A stretch of DNA of 64,000 nucleotides from Rhizobiales bacterium 62-47 (GTDB lineage: Bacteria; Pseudomonadota; Alphaproteobacteria; Rhizobiales; Xanthobacteraceae). Each line of letters begins with the position of its first letter. Within the stretch, counting starts at the first letter, position 1. The position numbers and the translations under genes were made by a program. The stretch lies in NCBI GenBank assembly GCA_001899255.1, contig MKVX01000002.1, positions 124,001 to 188,000 of the forward strand, written 5' to 3'. Below the pieces are notes generated by a model. The model searched no databases and was not told the DNA's origin. It was given only the letters and a program-made list of their open reading frames with translations. Positions 55,592 through 64,000 of this stretch are shown one piece after another.

Positions 55592-56323
55592 ATGGTTCAT
55601 CGTATCTTTCTGGCCGGCGCGACCGGCGCCATCGGCCAAAGGCTCGTGCCCCTGTTGCGCGACGCCGGGCATCACGTCACCGGAACCACGCGCTCGGAAG
55701 CGAAAGCCGCCGCGTTGCGCGCGCTCGGTATCGCCCCGGTCGTCGTCGATGTTTTCGACGCCGAGGCGCTAAAGCAGGCGGTGATGGCAGCAAAGCCCGA
55801 TATCGTCATCCATCAACTGACCGACCTGCCGCCGGCGCTCGAGCCGAGCCTGATGGCGGCGGCATTGGTACGCAACGCCCGCATTCGCGACGAGGGCACG
55901 CGCAATCTGGTGCAGGCCGCGCTCGCGGCCGGCGCACGGCGCATGATCGCGCAAAGCATCGCGTGGATTTACGCGTCCGGCAAAACGCCGCATGTCGAAA
56001 GCGACCCGCTCAAGGTCGAGGCAGACGGCAGCTATAATGTCAGCATCGCCGGCGTCGTCGCACTGGAACGCGCCACGCTGCAGTCGCCTCCGCTGCAAGG
56101 CATCGTGCTGCGCTACGGCCAGATTCACGGGCCCGGCACCGGCAGCGACAAGCCGCGAGCGATGGCACCGCTGCATGTCGATGCTGCTGCTTATGCTGCG
56201 CTGTTGGCAATCGATCGCGGCGCACCCGGTATCTACAACGTCGCTGAGGCGAACGATCTGATCTCGAGCGACAAGGCGCACAACGAACTCGGCTGGGACG
56301 CGAATTTCAGGCTATCCGCCTAG
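55592..56323 (+). CDS. NAD(P)-dependent epimerase/dehydratase-family protein
   Basis: A 243-residue extended-SDR protein with cofactor motif FLAGATGAIG near residue 6, a downstream TTRSEAKAAAL, and IAQSIAWIYASG as the catalytic Ser region. A clear YxxxK pair is not obvious, so its catalytic ability is uncertain; relatives are NmrA-like or atypical SDR proteins. It sits between two minus-strand aromatic-catabolism units and is transcribed opposite to them. Confidence 0.82.
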   Translation: MVHRIFLAGATGAIGQRLVPLLRDAGHHVTGTTRSEAKAAALRALGIAPVVVDVFDAEALKQAVMAAKPDIVIHQLTDLPPALEPSLMAAALVRNARIRDEGTRNLVQAALAAGARRMIAQSIAWIYASGKTPHVESDPLKVEADGSYNVSIAGVVALERATLQSPPLQGIVLRYGQIHGPGTGSDKPRAMAPLHVDAAAYAALLAIDRGAPGIYNVAEANDLISSDKAHNELGWDANFRLSA

Positions 56324-56339
56324 AATGCTCGTAACAAGC

Positions 56340-56446
56340 CGTCACCCTGAGGTGCGCGCTTGCGCGCCTCGAAGGGCGACGGTGAGTGCGCATGAATTCG
56401 CATCCTTCGAGGATCGCCGCTACACGGCTCGCACCTCAGGATGACG
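56340..56446. repeat. Palindromic repeat family A, copy 7
   Basis: Left arm CGTCACCCTGAGGTGCGCGC and CCTCGAAGGGCGACGG; right arm CATCCTTCGAGGATCG and GCACCTCAGGATGACG. It lies between the converging epimerase and feruloyl-CoA-synthase genes. Confidence 0.88.
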
Positions 56447-56453
56447 AAGCCAC

Positions 56454-58316
56454 CTACTCCGCGCAGGCGATCCAGCGATCCGACGCGCGATCATCTTCCA
56501 GCGTGGCGACATCGTCCGCGCGGCGCGCGATCACCGCGCGCTGGTTGACGTAGCCCTTATCGGTGATCTCGCCGTAGTCCACCGACGGCATCTCGGCGAG
56601 CAAAAGCGCTCGCGTCGCATGACCGGCCGAACCGCCGCTCTGCACCTTGAGTTTCGCCAGCCCTTGCGCAATCGCACCGCGGACCTTGTCGTGATTCAAC
56701 ACTTCGACGAGACTTGCATCATCCGGCAAACCCGCCAGCGCCCGACACGCGGCAATGTTCGGAAACACCAGAAAGCGCACATGATCGCCGCCGTGTCCGG
56801 TGACGACGATATCCTGCGCCAGTGGCGCCAGCGCCGCGATGCCGTTGACCCGCAGCGTGCCGACGCTGACCCATGTGCCGGAAGTCAGCTTGAAATCCTC
56901 CGCGACACGGCCATCGAAAAACAGTCCGAGTTCCGGCCGCTCCGGATCGGCAAACATCACGGCATCGCCGATCATATAGAAGCCGTCGTCGTCGAATGCA
57001 GCCTTGGTTTGTTCCGGCGCCTTCCAGTAACCCGGCGTGATATTCGGACCGCGGACGCGGACTTCGAGCTTGTCGCCGGACGGCACCAGCTTCAAATCGG
57101 TTCCCGGAATCGGCACGCCGATGTTGCCGGAGCGCTGGGCCTGGAAGTGACAATCGGTGGCGAGCGGCGCGGTTTCGGTCGATCCCCACGCCGACACCAT
57201 CGGCAGCGTGCGGCCGATGCTCTCGATCGACATCTGTTCGAGCGCTTCCCACAGATTCTGCGGCAGCGCTGCGCCGGCATAGAACACGATCTTCACTTCG
57301 TTGAAGAAGCGGCGGCGCAGCGCCTCGTCCTCGCGCAGCGCCGCGATCAGCATGTCGAAACCGCGCGGCACGTTGAAATACACCGTCGGCATCACGCTCT
57401 TGAGATTGGCCAGCGAAGTGGCGAACAAGCCCGGCGCCGGCTTGCCGCCGTCGATATACAGCGTACCGCCGTTGCGCAGTACCATGTTGAAGTTGTGATT
57501 GGCGCCGAAGGTGTGGCTCCACGGCAGCCAATCGAGGAACACCAGATCGTCGCGCGCGTGATCGAGAAACGGCCAGACCTGCGCCTTGGCCTGCTGGCTC
57601 GTCGTCAGCATGCGCTGCGTGTTGATGACGGCCTTCGGCGTGCCGGTCGAACCCGAGGTGAAAAGGAACTTGGCGATGGTGTCCGGCCCCACGGTCGCGA
57701 AAGCCTTCGCCACGTCGGCGCTCTCCGGCGTCGCAGCCAGCGAACCAAAAGCGACCGCACCACCTTCCTCGCCGCTAACGATGACGGCGCGATGCACGTC
57801 AGCCAGCGCCGCCAATGCAGCGGTAAACGGTTTGAGACTGCTGACATAAATGGCGCCGGGATCGAGCAGCACGATCATGCTCTTGAGCTTGTCGTAATCC
57901 TTGGCAATCAGCGAATAGGCCGGTGACACCGCCGCGACCGGCACGCCGACATGCATCGCCGCCAGCGCCAGCAGCGCGTGCTCGATGCTGTTGTCCGAGA
58001 GGATGACAAGCGGCCGCTCGGGACTCATGCCTTGCGCCAGGATCCAGCTCGCGATGCTGCGCAGCTGCCGCAATGCTTCGCCATAGGTCAGCGTGCTCCA
58101 CGGCTGCTCGGCACTCGCGCGCTGACCCAGAAAAATCCGCTGCGGCGCTTGTTGCGCCCAGTGTTCCAGCCAGTCGCCGACGCAGCGGGCGCTGGCTTGC
58201 AATGGCACGGTCGAGCTCAGCCAGATCGATCCATCGGGGCGTCGGTCCGCAACGATCTGCGGCGTCGCGAACAACGTTTCGGCTGTTGTACGCTGATGGG
58301 CAGCGGATGGCGTCAT
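56454..58316 (-). CDS. fcs: Feruloyl-CoA synthase-like ligase
   Basis: A 620-residue AMP-forming ligase. It has FLFTSGSTGTPKAVINT as the AMP-binding loop, AWGSTETAPLAT as the A5 motif, YMIGDAVMFADPERPELGLFFDGRVAEDFKL in the hinge and a C-terminal domain in which IVVTGHGGDHVRFLVFP stands. Its length and the long N-terminal segment fit the feruloyl-CoA synthase group, which activates ferulate, coumarate or related phenylpropanoids. A hydratase-lyase partner is not in the window. GGGAG precedes the ATG. The upstream region carries the 13-base motif shared with boxC. Confidence 0.88.
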   Translation of the reverse strand: MTPSAAHQRTTAETLFATPQIVADRRPDGSIWLSSTVPLQASARCVGDWLEHWAQQAPQRIFLGQRASAEQPWSTLTYGEALRQLRSIASWILAQGMSPERPLVILSDNSIEHALLALAAMHVGVPVAAVSPAYSLIAKDYDKLKSMIVLLDPGAIYVSSLKPFTAALAALADVHRAVIVSGEEGGAVAFGSLAATPESADVAKAFATVGPDTIAKFLFTSGSTGTPKAVINTQRMLTTSQQAKAQVWPFLDHARDDLVFLDWLPWSHTFGANHNFNMVLRNGGTLYIDGGKPAPGLFATSLANLKSVMPTVYFNVPRGFDMLIAALREDEALRRRFFNEVKIVFYAGAALPQNLWEALEQMSIESIGRTLPMVSAWGSTETAPLATDCHFQAQRSGNIGVPIPGTDLKLVPSGDKLEVRVRGPNITPGYWKAPEQTKAAFDDDGFYMIGDAVMFADPERPELGLFFDGRVAEDFKLTSGTWVSVGTLRVNGIAALAPLAQDIVVTGHGGDHVRFLVFPNIAACRALAGLPDDASLVEVLNHDKVRGAIAQGLAKLKVQSGGSAGHATRALLLAEMPSVDYGEITDKGYVNQRAVIARRADDVATLEDDRASDRWIACAE

Positions 58317-58337
58317 GGCGAATTCTCCCGGCGATCA

Positions 58338-58350
58338 CATTATTATGCAT
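58338..58350. promoter_or_regulatory. 13-base motif shared with the boxC operator
   Basis: CATTATTATGCAT on the plus strand here equals the core of the boxC inverted repeat (ATGCATAATAATG at 45895-45907) on the opposite strand. It lies about 20-35 bases before the feruloyl-CoA synthase start codon. Flanks here do not extend the palindrome. Confidence 0.55.
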
Positions 58351-58534
58351 TATGCTTTTGCTCTACGCGGGAACCCGGCCTTCCGGCAAGATCGCAACTG
58401 CTTCGAGCTATTCTACTTTGGTGCCTCTGGCGGTGATGCGCGCGAGACGGCATCGCCTCGCAATCGCCTAACACGGCGAACCAATCTTCGCCGGAGCGCA
58501 CCATCCTGCAAGTTGAATTGCCACCGGTAGCGCC

Positions 58535-58545
58535 ACCGTTCTAAA
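58535..58545 (-). promoter_or_regulatory. Half-site resembling the Irr iron-control element
   Basis: On the minus strand TTTAGAACGGT fits the left part of the ICE consensus TTTRGAAYNRTTCYAAA; the right part does not match. It lies 55-65 bases before exbB, in a place suited to iron control. Confidence 0.35.
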
Positions 58546-58599
58546 CTGACCGAAAGTTGCTACCGGTCCTCGGCGGCATCGCTTCAGATTTAGGCACTC

Positions 58600-59409
58600 A
58601 TGACGATCCGGACCACGAACCATCCCCTTTGCCGTGTGCTCGCGCTGGTCACGCTGGCGGCCGCCCTGCTCGCGCCGCAGGCTGCGCTGGCGGCGAACGA
58701 CGCGGCGCTGTTGCCGCGCGATCTGTCGCCGTGGGGCATGTTCGCCAATGCCGACATCGTGGTGAAGGCCGTGATGGTGGGGCTGGCGTTCGCCTCGCTG
58801 GTGACCTGGACGGTGTGGCTGGCGAAGACCATCGAACTCGCGCGCGCCAGCCAGGTGGCGAAGCAGCGCATGGCGGCATTGGAACGCGACACCACGCTGG
58901 CGGAAGTCGCAACGGCGAGCCGCAATGGCCGCGATGCCGTGGCACAATTGGTGCAATCGGCGGCGCGCGAGGTCAGCCTGTCGGACGGCATCAACGATGA
59001 AGGTCTCAAGGAGCGCGTGGCGCTGCGGCTAGAGCGCGTCGAGGGCGCGATGGCGCGGCGCGTGGCACGCGGCACCGGCATCGTGGCGACGATCGGCGCG
59101 ACGGCGCCGTTCGTCGGCCTGTTCGGCACAGTGTGGGGCATCATGAATGCCTTCATCGGCATCTCCGAAGCGCACACCACCAACCTCGCTGTGGTGGCGC
59201 CCGGCATCGCCGAAGCGCTGCTCGCCACGGCGATGGGCCTGATCGCGGCGATCCCCGCAGTGATCATCTACAATGTGCTGGTGCGCGGCATCACGGCCTA
59301 TCGCGCACTGCTCGGCGACGCCTCGGCCCAGGTGCTGCTGGTGCTGAGCCGGCAGAGCAGCCTTGCGGCCGCGCATGGTCGCACGCCGGTGGCGCGCGCC
59401 GCGGAGTAA
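58600..59409 (+). CDS. exbB: TonB-system energiser ExbB
   Basis: A 269-residue inner-membrane protein of the MotA/TolQ/ExbB family. It has an N-terminal signal-like segment, a first helix near residue 50-75, a cytoplasmic region with LERVEGAMARRVARGTGIVATIGATAPFVGLFGTVWGIMNAF, and two further helices. The proton-channel-forming ExbB works with ExbD and TonB to energise outer-membrane receptors. It starts the exbB-exbD-tonB operon. Confidence 0.94.
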   Translation: MTIRTTNHPLCRVLALVTLAAALLAPQAALAANDAALLPRDLSPWGMFANADIVVKAVMVGLAFASLVTWTVWLAKTIELARASQVAKQRMAALERDTTLAEVATASRNGRDAVAQLVQSAAREVSLSDGINDEGLKERVALRLERVEGAMARRVARGTGIVATIGATAPFVGLFGTVWGIMNAFIGISEAHTTNLAVVAPGIAEALLATAMGLIAAIPAVIIYNVLVRGITAYRALLGDASAQVLLVLSRQSSLAAAHGRTPVARAAE

Positions 59410-59414
59410 TCACC

Positions 59415-59867
<453 letters not shown>

Positions 59868-59877
59868 GTGTGCTGCG

Positions 59878-60753
59878 ATGACCGCGACTGTCGTCAATGC
59901 CTATGCGCTGCACCATACGCCTGAGCGAAGTGGCGCAGCACGCTGGAGCCTATCGGCGCTGGCCATCGTCGCTTTTCACGCGACACTGATCGCCGCCGGT
60001 ATGGCGTGGTACGCGCATGCGCCGCCACCCGGCGTCAATGTGCCGGCCATCATGGTCGATCTCGCGCCGGCATCGAGCGCGCCGGAACCGCAGCAGCAGG
60101 ACATCGCGCCGGGGCCGGAGATGCAGCAGGCAGACGACGCCGCCACGCCGCCGCCGGAACCGGTGCAGCAGCAAGCCATGCAGGAGCTGATCCCGGCGAC
60201 ACCGCCGCAGCTCAAGCCCGACGTGGTGGCGCCGCCGGAGGAGAAAGTGGTGCCGCAACCGCCGCCGCCCGAACCGCAAAAGATGGAGCCCACGAAGGTC
60301 ACGCCGGAGCCCAAACCGGCGCCAGCCAAGCCCAAGCCGGTGCATCGCGAGGTCAAGAAGCTCTCGGAGCAACCGCCGGCACCGCGCACCAGCGCCGCGC
60401 CGAAAGCCGACAAGCGCGCCGAACTGGCCGCTGCTGCCCGTGCCGGCGCAGCAGCCGCGGCGGCGGCGTTGCCGGCCTACAAGGAGCTGCTTGCGGCGCA
60501 TCTGCAGCGCTACAAGCAATATCCGTCAGCGGCCAAGGCCGCCGGCGAACAGGGCACCGCGACAATCACCTTCACCGTCAGCCGCAGCGGCCGCGTGCTA
60601 TCGAGTCGGCTGGCGCATTCCTCGGGTCACGCCGCATTGGATGCGGAAACCATGACCATGCTGCAGCGCGCCCAGCCGCTGCCCGCGTTCCCCTCCGACA
60701 TGCCGCAGGCCTCGATGAGTTTCACTGTCCCGGTCCGCTTCGCCGTCAGATGA
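59878..60753 (+). CDS. tonB: Energy-transducing TonB protein
   Basis: A 291-residue protein with an N-terminal membrane anchor (about 25-45, with a His in AIVAFHATLIAAGM), a long proline-rich spacer rich in PPPEP, KPKP and EPKP, an Ala-rich stretch and a C-terminal TonB fold with YKQYPSAAKAAGEQGTATITFTVSRSGRV. It carries energy from the inner-membrane motor to TonB-dependent receptors. The start at 59878 is an ATG; an upstream TTG at 59857 would overlap exbD. No receptor gene is adjacent. Confidence 0.93.
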   Translation: MTATVVNAYALHHTPERSGAARWSLSALAIVAFHATLIAAGMAWYAHAPPPGVNVPAIMVDLAPASSAPEPQQQDIAPGPEMQQADDAATPPPEPVQQQAMQELIPATPPQLKPDVVAPPEEKVVPQPPPPEPQKMEPTKVTPEPKPAPAKPKPVHREVKKLSEQPPAPRTSAAPKADKRAELAAAARAGAAAAAAALPAYKELLAAHLQRYKQYPSAAKAAGEQGTATITFTVSRSGRVLSSRLAHSSGHAALDAETMTMLQRAQPLPAFPSDMPQASMSFTVPVRFAVR

Positions 60754-60767
60754 GCTTGCGAACAGAT

Positions 60768-62096
60768 TTATGGGTTGGCGCGCTCGAACTGCCGTAACAA
60801 ACGGTTGCCGCGTGCCACCGCCGAATCCAGCGCCTCGCGCGCCGATTTTTTGCCGCTGAAGGCGTATTCGAGTTCTTCGTCGATGGCATCGCGGATCAGC
60901 ACGAACGATCCCAGCCGCAGCCCCTTGGAATTTTCCGTGGGCGGCTTCAGCGTGATCTGCTCGATGGAAATCGCCGTGCCGGGATGGCGATCGTAAAATC
61001 CCTGCGTCCGCGTCAGATCGAATGCCGCGCGGGTGACGGGGAGATAGCCCGTGTTCTGGTGCCACGCCGCCTGCACTTCCGGCCGTGACAGGAAAGCAAA
61101 GAACCGGGCCACGCCGTTGTATTCATCGCGCGGCCGATCGCGCAAAACCCACAACGTCGCGCCGCCGATGATACTGTTCTGCGGCGCGCCCGCGACGTCC
61201 GGCCAATAGGGCAGCCGGCCATAACCGATTTCGAATTTCGCATTGGCAATGATGTCGGCACGCGTTGCGGACGATCCGATGAAGATGCCGCATTCGCCAT
61301 TCTGGAAGCGCGGCTCGGCCGACGTCGCCCGGCCACTGTAATCGAACGCTTTGGTCTTCTGCCATTCCGCGAGCTGAGCGATATGCCGGACCATGACGGG
61401 ATTGTTGAATGTCAGTTCGGCATCGAGGCCGCCAAGCCCGTTGGCGTGGGTCGCAATCGGCAGATTGTGATAGGCCGAAAAGTTTTCGACATGGACCCAT
61501 GAGGGCCATGCCGTGGTGAAACCGCAAGGCGCGCCGGCGGCGCGCAGCTTCATGGCCATCGCCCCCACGTCGTCCCAAGTCCTGGGCGCGACGTCGGCGT
61601 CGAGACCAGCCGCGCGGAACATCGTCTTGTTGTAATAAAGGATGGGCGTCGACGCATTGAACGGAAACGAAAGCATATTCCCGCTCATGTCGGTGTAGTA
61701 GCCGGCGACCGCCGGGAGGTAGGCCACCGGCGAAAACGGCACCGCCTGATCTCGCATCAGCTCGAACACCGGATAGGTCGCCCCCTTGGCGGCCATCATG
61801 GTCGCCGTGGCGATCTCGTTGACCTGTACGATCGCCGGCTGACTTCGCGAACGAAACGCGAAAATCGCCGCCATCGTCGTCTCGTTGTAATTGCCTTTAT
61901 AGGTCGGAACGATGCGGTAGCTGGATTGCGAGGCATTGAAATGAGCCGCCAGCTTTTCGAGTTGCTTGCCCAGTTCGCCGGACATCGCATGCCACCACGC
62001 AATCTCCGTTGCCGCATGCGCCGCGGAAACCATCCCGAGCCATGGCAGCGCCACAAGCGCCAACGCCACAAGCTTCCTCAATGCCCGCTTCTGCAT
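60768..62096 (-). CDS. Orphan UgpB-like extracellular solute-binding protein (family 1)
   Basis: A 442-residue exported protein with a signal peptide ending AAHAAT. TEIAWWHAMSGELGKQLEKLAAHFN at the mature start, YNETTMAAIFAFRSRSQPAIVQVNEIATATMM and the W-rich WPSWVHVENFSAYHNLP are close to UgpB, the glycerol-3-phosphate/glycerophosphodiester binding protein. No ugpA, ugpE or ugpC gene is present. ATG 62096 is chosen over a GTG at 62108 because GAGGGG would abut the latter. It converges with tonB and is divergent from a sensor kinase gene, raising the possibility of a sensory role. Confidence 0.88.
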   Translation of the reverse strand: MQKRALRKLVALALVALPWLGMVSAAHAATEIAWWHAMSGELGKQLEKLAAHFNASQSSYRIVPTYKGNYNETTMAAIFAFRSRSQPAIVQVNEIATATMMAAKGATYPVFELMRDQAVPFSPVAYLPAVAGYYTDMSGNMLSFPFNASTPILYYNKTMFRAAGLDADVAPRTWDDVGAMAMKLRAAGAPCGFTTAWPSWVHVENFSAYHNLPIATHANGLGGLDAELTFNNPVMVRHIAQLAEWQKTKAFDYSGRATSAEPRFQNGECGIFIGSSATRADIIANAKFEIGYGRLPYWPDVAGAPQNSIIGGATLWVLRDRPRDEYNGVARFFAFLSRPEVQAAWHQNTGYLPVTRAAFDLTRTQGFYDRHPGTAISIEQITLKPPTENSKGLRLGSFVLIRDAIDEELEYAFSGKKSAREALDSAVARGNRLLRQFERANP

Positions 62097-62478
62097 GTGT
62101 GCGACCACCCCTCAGGTTGGCTCTACGATCGGCGTGAAGTTGGCTGGAGCCGGACAATCGATGCTCCGATGCCCGCTCGCCTCTCTTAATCGGCAAAATT
62201 CGGTGTGGCAATCGCAAGGCGCACAAAGAGCCTCCGCCCAAGCGCAGGCCGTTCAATGATAGAGAGATGGTCACCCGTACGGATTCTGGTAAGATTGTAT
62301 TGAACCTATTGGCGCGGGAAACGACACCATCCTATGGGACGTCTGTCTGCAGTTTGCCGAGCCGCGCCGTCATGGTCCATCGCGGCGGCGGAACCCGTGA
62401 TATACGAGCCGGCATGTGCCGATGCGCGGGCGGATGTGTTGTGCCCGTCCGGACCAAACTTTACCGAACGAATTGATC
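62097..62478. other. Divergent region between the binding protein and sensor kinase genes
   Basis: 382 bases without a supported gene. It should contain both promoters. A weak pair ATGATAG-N4-ATGGTCA at 62256-62273 recalls a Pho-box spacing, but matches are poor. Short frames here look like chance. Confidence 0.5.
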
Positions 62479-64000
62479 ATGCCCGGTGATCTGGCGACGA
62501 CAATAGCCGCGCCTGCCGCCGATCCCCCAGCGGCGGATCACACTGAAAAGGGGCGCAGCCGCATTGTCGGCCTGGTCCGTGCCATTCCGATCCGCTGGCG
62601 CATTCTGTCGATCGCCGCGCTCAATTCGGCTGTCGTACTTGTGCTGGCGGCGTTGATCTGGAGCGGCACCAACGTGCTGCGATCGGCCTGGGAGGATGTC
62701 CGGCAGGTTCGCGAGTCCGATAAAATTCTCGCTGTGCTGGAAGGCGAAACCGGGCGGCTGCAAAACCTGATCCATCGTTACATCAACCAGCCGAGTCCCG
62801 AACTGTTCGCCGAGATCCTGCTGTTGCGCGAAGCCGTTCTCGGCACGCTGTCGACACGCGCATCGACCGATCCGATGTTGTCGGGATCGGTCGACGAGCT
62901 CGAACGCGTCACCGAGCGTTTCCTCAACGGTTTCGGCGAATTGCGCGTGCTGCAAACCAAGATCGCCAAGACCTATGACGAGGAGGTTCAGAAGCCGGCG
63001 CGGGAAATGGCCGGGCTGTACTCCATCATCGAGGGCGCAACCGGACGGCGCGATGCGGCGATCTGGCCTCCGCTGGAAAAATCCCGCGAAGCCTTCACTG
63101 CGATGCTGGTGGCCGCCAATGCCTACTATCTGTCGCAGGCTTCGGCTTCCGCCGACGAGGCGCGCAAAAGCACCGAGCTGATCGAGCGCACCGTCCCGGT
63201 GATGATAAACCTCGCCGATAACGACCTGCAGCGTATGGCGCTGGAGAAGCTGAGAGTCCGTGCCGCGGCATTACGCACCGGCATGGCCAACTTGTCCGAT
63301 CAGCTCGTGGCTCGCACCAATCTGCTGCGCAATTCGGTCGATGCCAGTCAGGCGGAAACAATCGGCGCGATTGATGAGCTTTCGGTCAAGATGCGGCAGC
63401 GCGAGCAGCAGGCGCAGACGACTTTCGACCGGACTTTGACCAACATTTCGCGCAAGGTGCTGCTGATTGCGGTGATCTTCCTCGGCGTCATCGTATCCGC
63501 TGGAATCATCATCGCACTCAGCATTCGCCTGCCGCTGCGCCAGATCATCGTGGCGATGCACGCGATCATGTCGGGCGACTACGACCGGCGGGTGCAGGGT
63601 ATCGACGCCCGCGACGAGGTCGGCGCCATGGCGCGCGCGGTCGAGGTGTTCCGCAAGAACGCCATCGCCAAGCGCCAGGCGGAGGACGATCTGCGCGCCG
63701 CCAAGGAAAAGGCGGAGGCCGCGCTGATCGAACTCAGCGAAGCTCAGAAAAATCTCATCGATTCCGAACGGCTGGCCGCACTGGGCGGCCTCGTCGCCGG
63801 CGTCGCTCACGAGGTCAACAATCCGATCGGCATCAGCCTCACCGTCGCGTCGAGCCTGGCGCGGCGGGCCGATCAATTCGACAACGATCTGAAATCGGAC
63901 GCGCCGCTGCGCCGCTCGCAACTCGAAGACTTCGTCGGGGCGAGCCGCGACGCGGCACGCCAACTGGTCGCCAACCTGCTGCGCGCCGCCGAACTGATCC
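62479..64000 (+). CDS. Membrane sensor histidine kinase, TorS-like layout (3' end outside window)
   Basis: The first 507 residues are visible and the frame is open to the window edge. A helix at about 43-62 leads into a roughly 260-residue helical periplasmic domain, then a second helix at 327-349, a HAMP segment (350-402, SGDYDRRV..IDARDEVGAMARAVEVFRKNAIAKR), a coiled coil (403-432) and a dimerisation domain with LGGLVAGVAHEVNNPIG, His444 the presumed phospho-acceptor. A long helical sensor domain beside a binding-protein gene recalls TorS/TorT. ATPase and any receiver domain lie beyond 64000. Confidence 0.9.
   Translation, partial: MPGDLATTIAAPAADPPAADHTEKGRSRIVGLVRAIPIRWRILSIAALNSAVVLVLAALIWSGTNVLRSAWEDVRQVRESDKILAVLEGETGRLQNLIHRYINQPSPELFAEILLLREAVLGTLSTRASTDPMLSGSVDELERVTERFLNGFGELRVLQTKIAKTYDEEVQKPAREMAGLYSIIEGATGRRDAAIWPPLEKSREAFTAMLVAANAYYLSQASASADEARKSTELIERTVPVMINLADNDLQRMALEKLRVRAAALRTGMANLSDQLVARTNLLRNSVDASQAETIGAIDELSVKMRQREQQAQTTFDRTLTNISRKVLLIAVIFLGVIVSAGIIIALSIRLPLRQIIVAMHAIMSGDYDRRVQGIDARDEVGAMARAVEVFRKNAIAKRQAEDDLRAAKEKAEAALIELSEAQKNLIDSERLAALGGLVAGVAHEVNNPIGISLTVASSLARRADQFDNDLKSDAPLRRSQLEDFVGASRDAARQLVANLLRAAELI

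Noticed and set aside
62256..62273. Pho box for the UgpB-like gene
   Set aside because: Spacing of seven-base units is right but the match to ATGACAG is poor in both units, so it was not annotated as a feature.
62267..62476. A 69-residue frame before the sensor kinase
   Set aside because: No ribosome site or motif, Cys/Arg-rich composition and location in a promoter region.

Overview
The window is a 64 kb piece of GC-rich chromosome from an alphaproteobacterium, most likely a member of the Hyphomicrobiales close to Bradyrhizobium/Rhodopseudomonas (Nitrobacteraceae and neighbours). The pointers are a class I lysyl-tRNA synthetase, GcrA, a SAM-II riboswitch before metZ, a double-length dCTP deaminase, the argD-argF/hslO/apaG neighbourhood, and three families of palindromic intergenic repeats of the kind that litter Bradyrhizobium-type genomes. 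This is placement by gene content, not a database match. I see no prophage, insertion sequence, CRISPR array, rRNA or integrase.

Layout. 1-8.9 kb: start of lysyl-tRNA synthetase, a family 3 solute-binding protein, a membrane glycosyltransferase, a SCO1-type protein, a ClpP-like secreted protein, a flavoprotein dehydrogenase, a SnoaL-like protein, an old-yellow-enzyme reductase and a membrane protein. 8.9-13.7 kb: tRNA-Gly(CCC), an AraC regulator, VOC and SRPBCC proteins, a MATE exporter and an unrecognised 350-residue protein. 13.9-18.8 kb: dcd, the SAM-II-controlled metZ, a PhzF-like isomerase and a branched-chain-type binding protein. 18.9-21.9 kb: an OpgC-family acyltransferase followed by two SGNH-hydrolase-like secreted proteins. 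22.2-28.4 kb: apaG, hslO, argF, argD, gcrA and a methyltransferase.

28.5-36.7 kb, all on the minus strand, is the phosphate-starvation locus: a YbhN-like membrane protein overlapping phoR, then pstS-pstC-pstA-pstB-phoU-phoB with a three-unit Pho box before pstS. 36.8-41.1 kb holds envelope genes (BON/OmpA protein, polysaccharide deacetylase), a small ORF and an SDR. 41.2-58.3 kb is an aromatic-acid catabolic region: benzoyl-CoA epoxidation genes boxC-boxB-boxA, a DUF309 protein, an alpha/beta hydrolase, benzoate-CoA ligase, the divergent boxR (helix-turn-helix fused to a shikimate-kinase-like domain), a branched-chain-type ABC transporter and a feruloyl-CoA-synthase-like ligase. 58.6-64 kb has exbB-exbD-tonB, a lone UgpB-like binding protein and a divergent sensor histidine kinase cut by the window end.

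How the parts work together. Benzoate would be taken up by the ABC system, activated by the CoA ligase, epoxidised by BoxA/BoxB and ring-opened by BoxC, with BoxR as benzoyl-CoA-responsive repressor. PhoR/PhoB with PstSCAB/PhoU form a complete phosphate-sensing loop. SAM-II couples metZ transcription to SAM. A recurring oddity is that palindromic repeats sit inside likely operons, between pstS and pstC, phoU and pstB, boxC and boxB, boxB and boxA, the ligase and the hydrolase, and an ABC binding protein and its permease, where they could tune relative expression. The most interesting leads are a palindrome before boxC that shares a 13-bp core with the feruloyl-CoA synthase upstream region, and the orphan binding protein paired with a TorS-like kinase.
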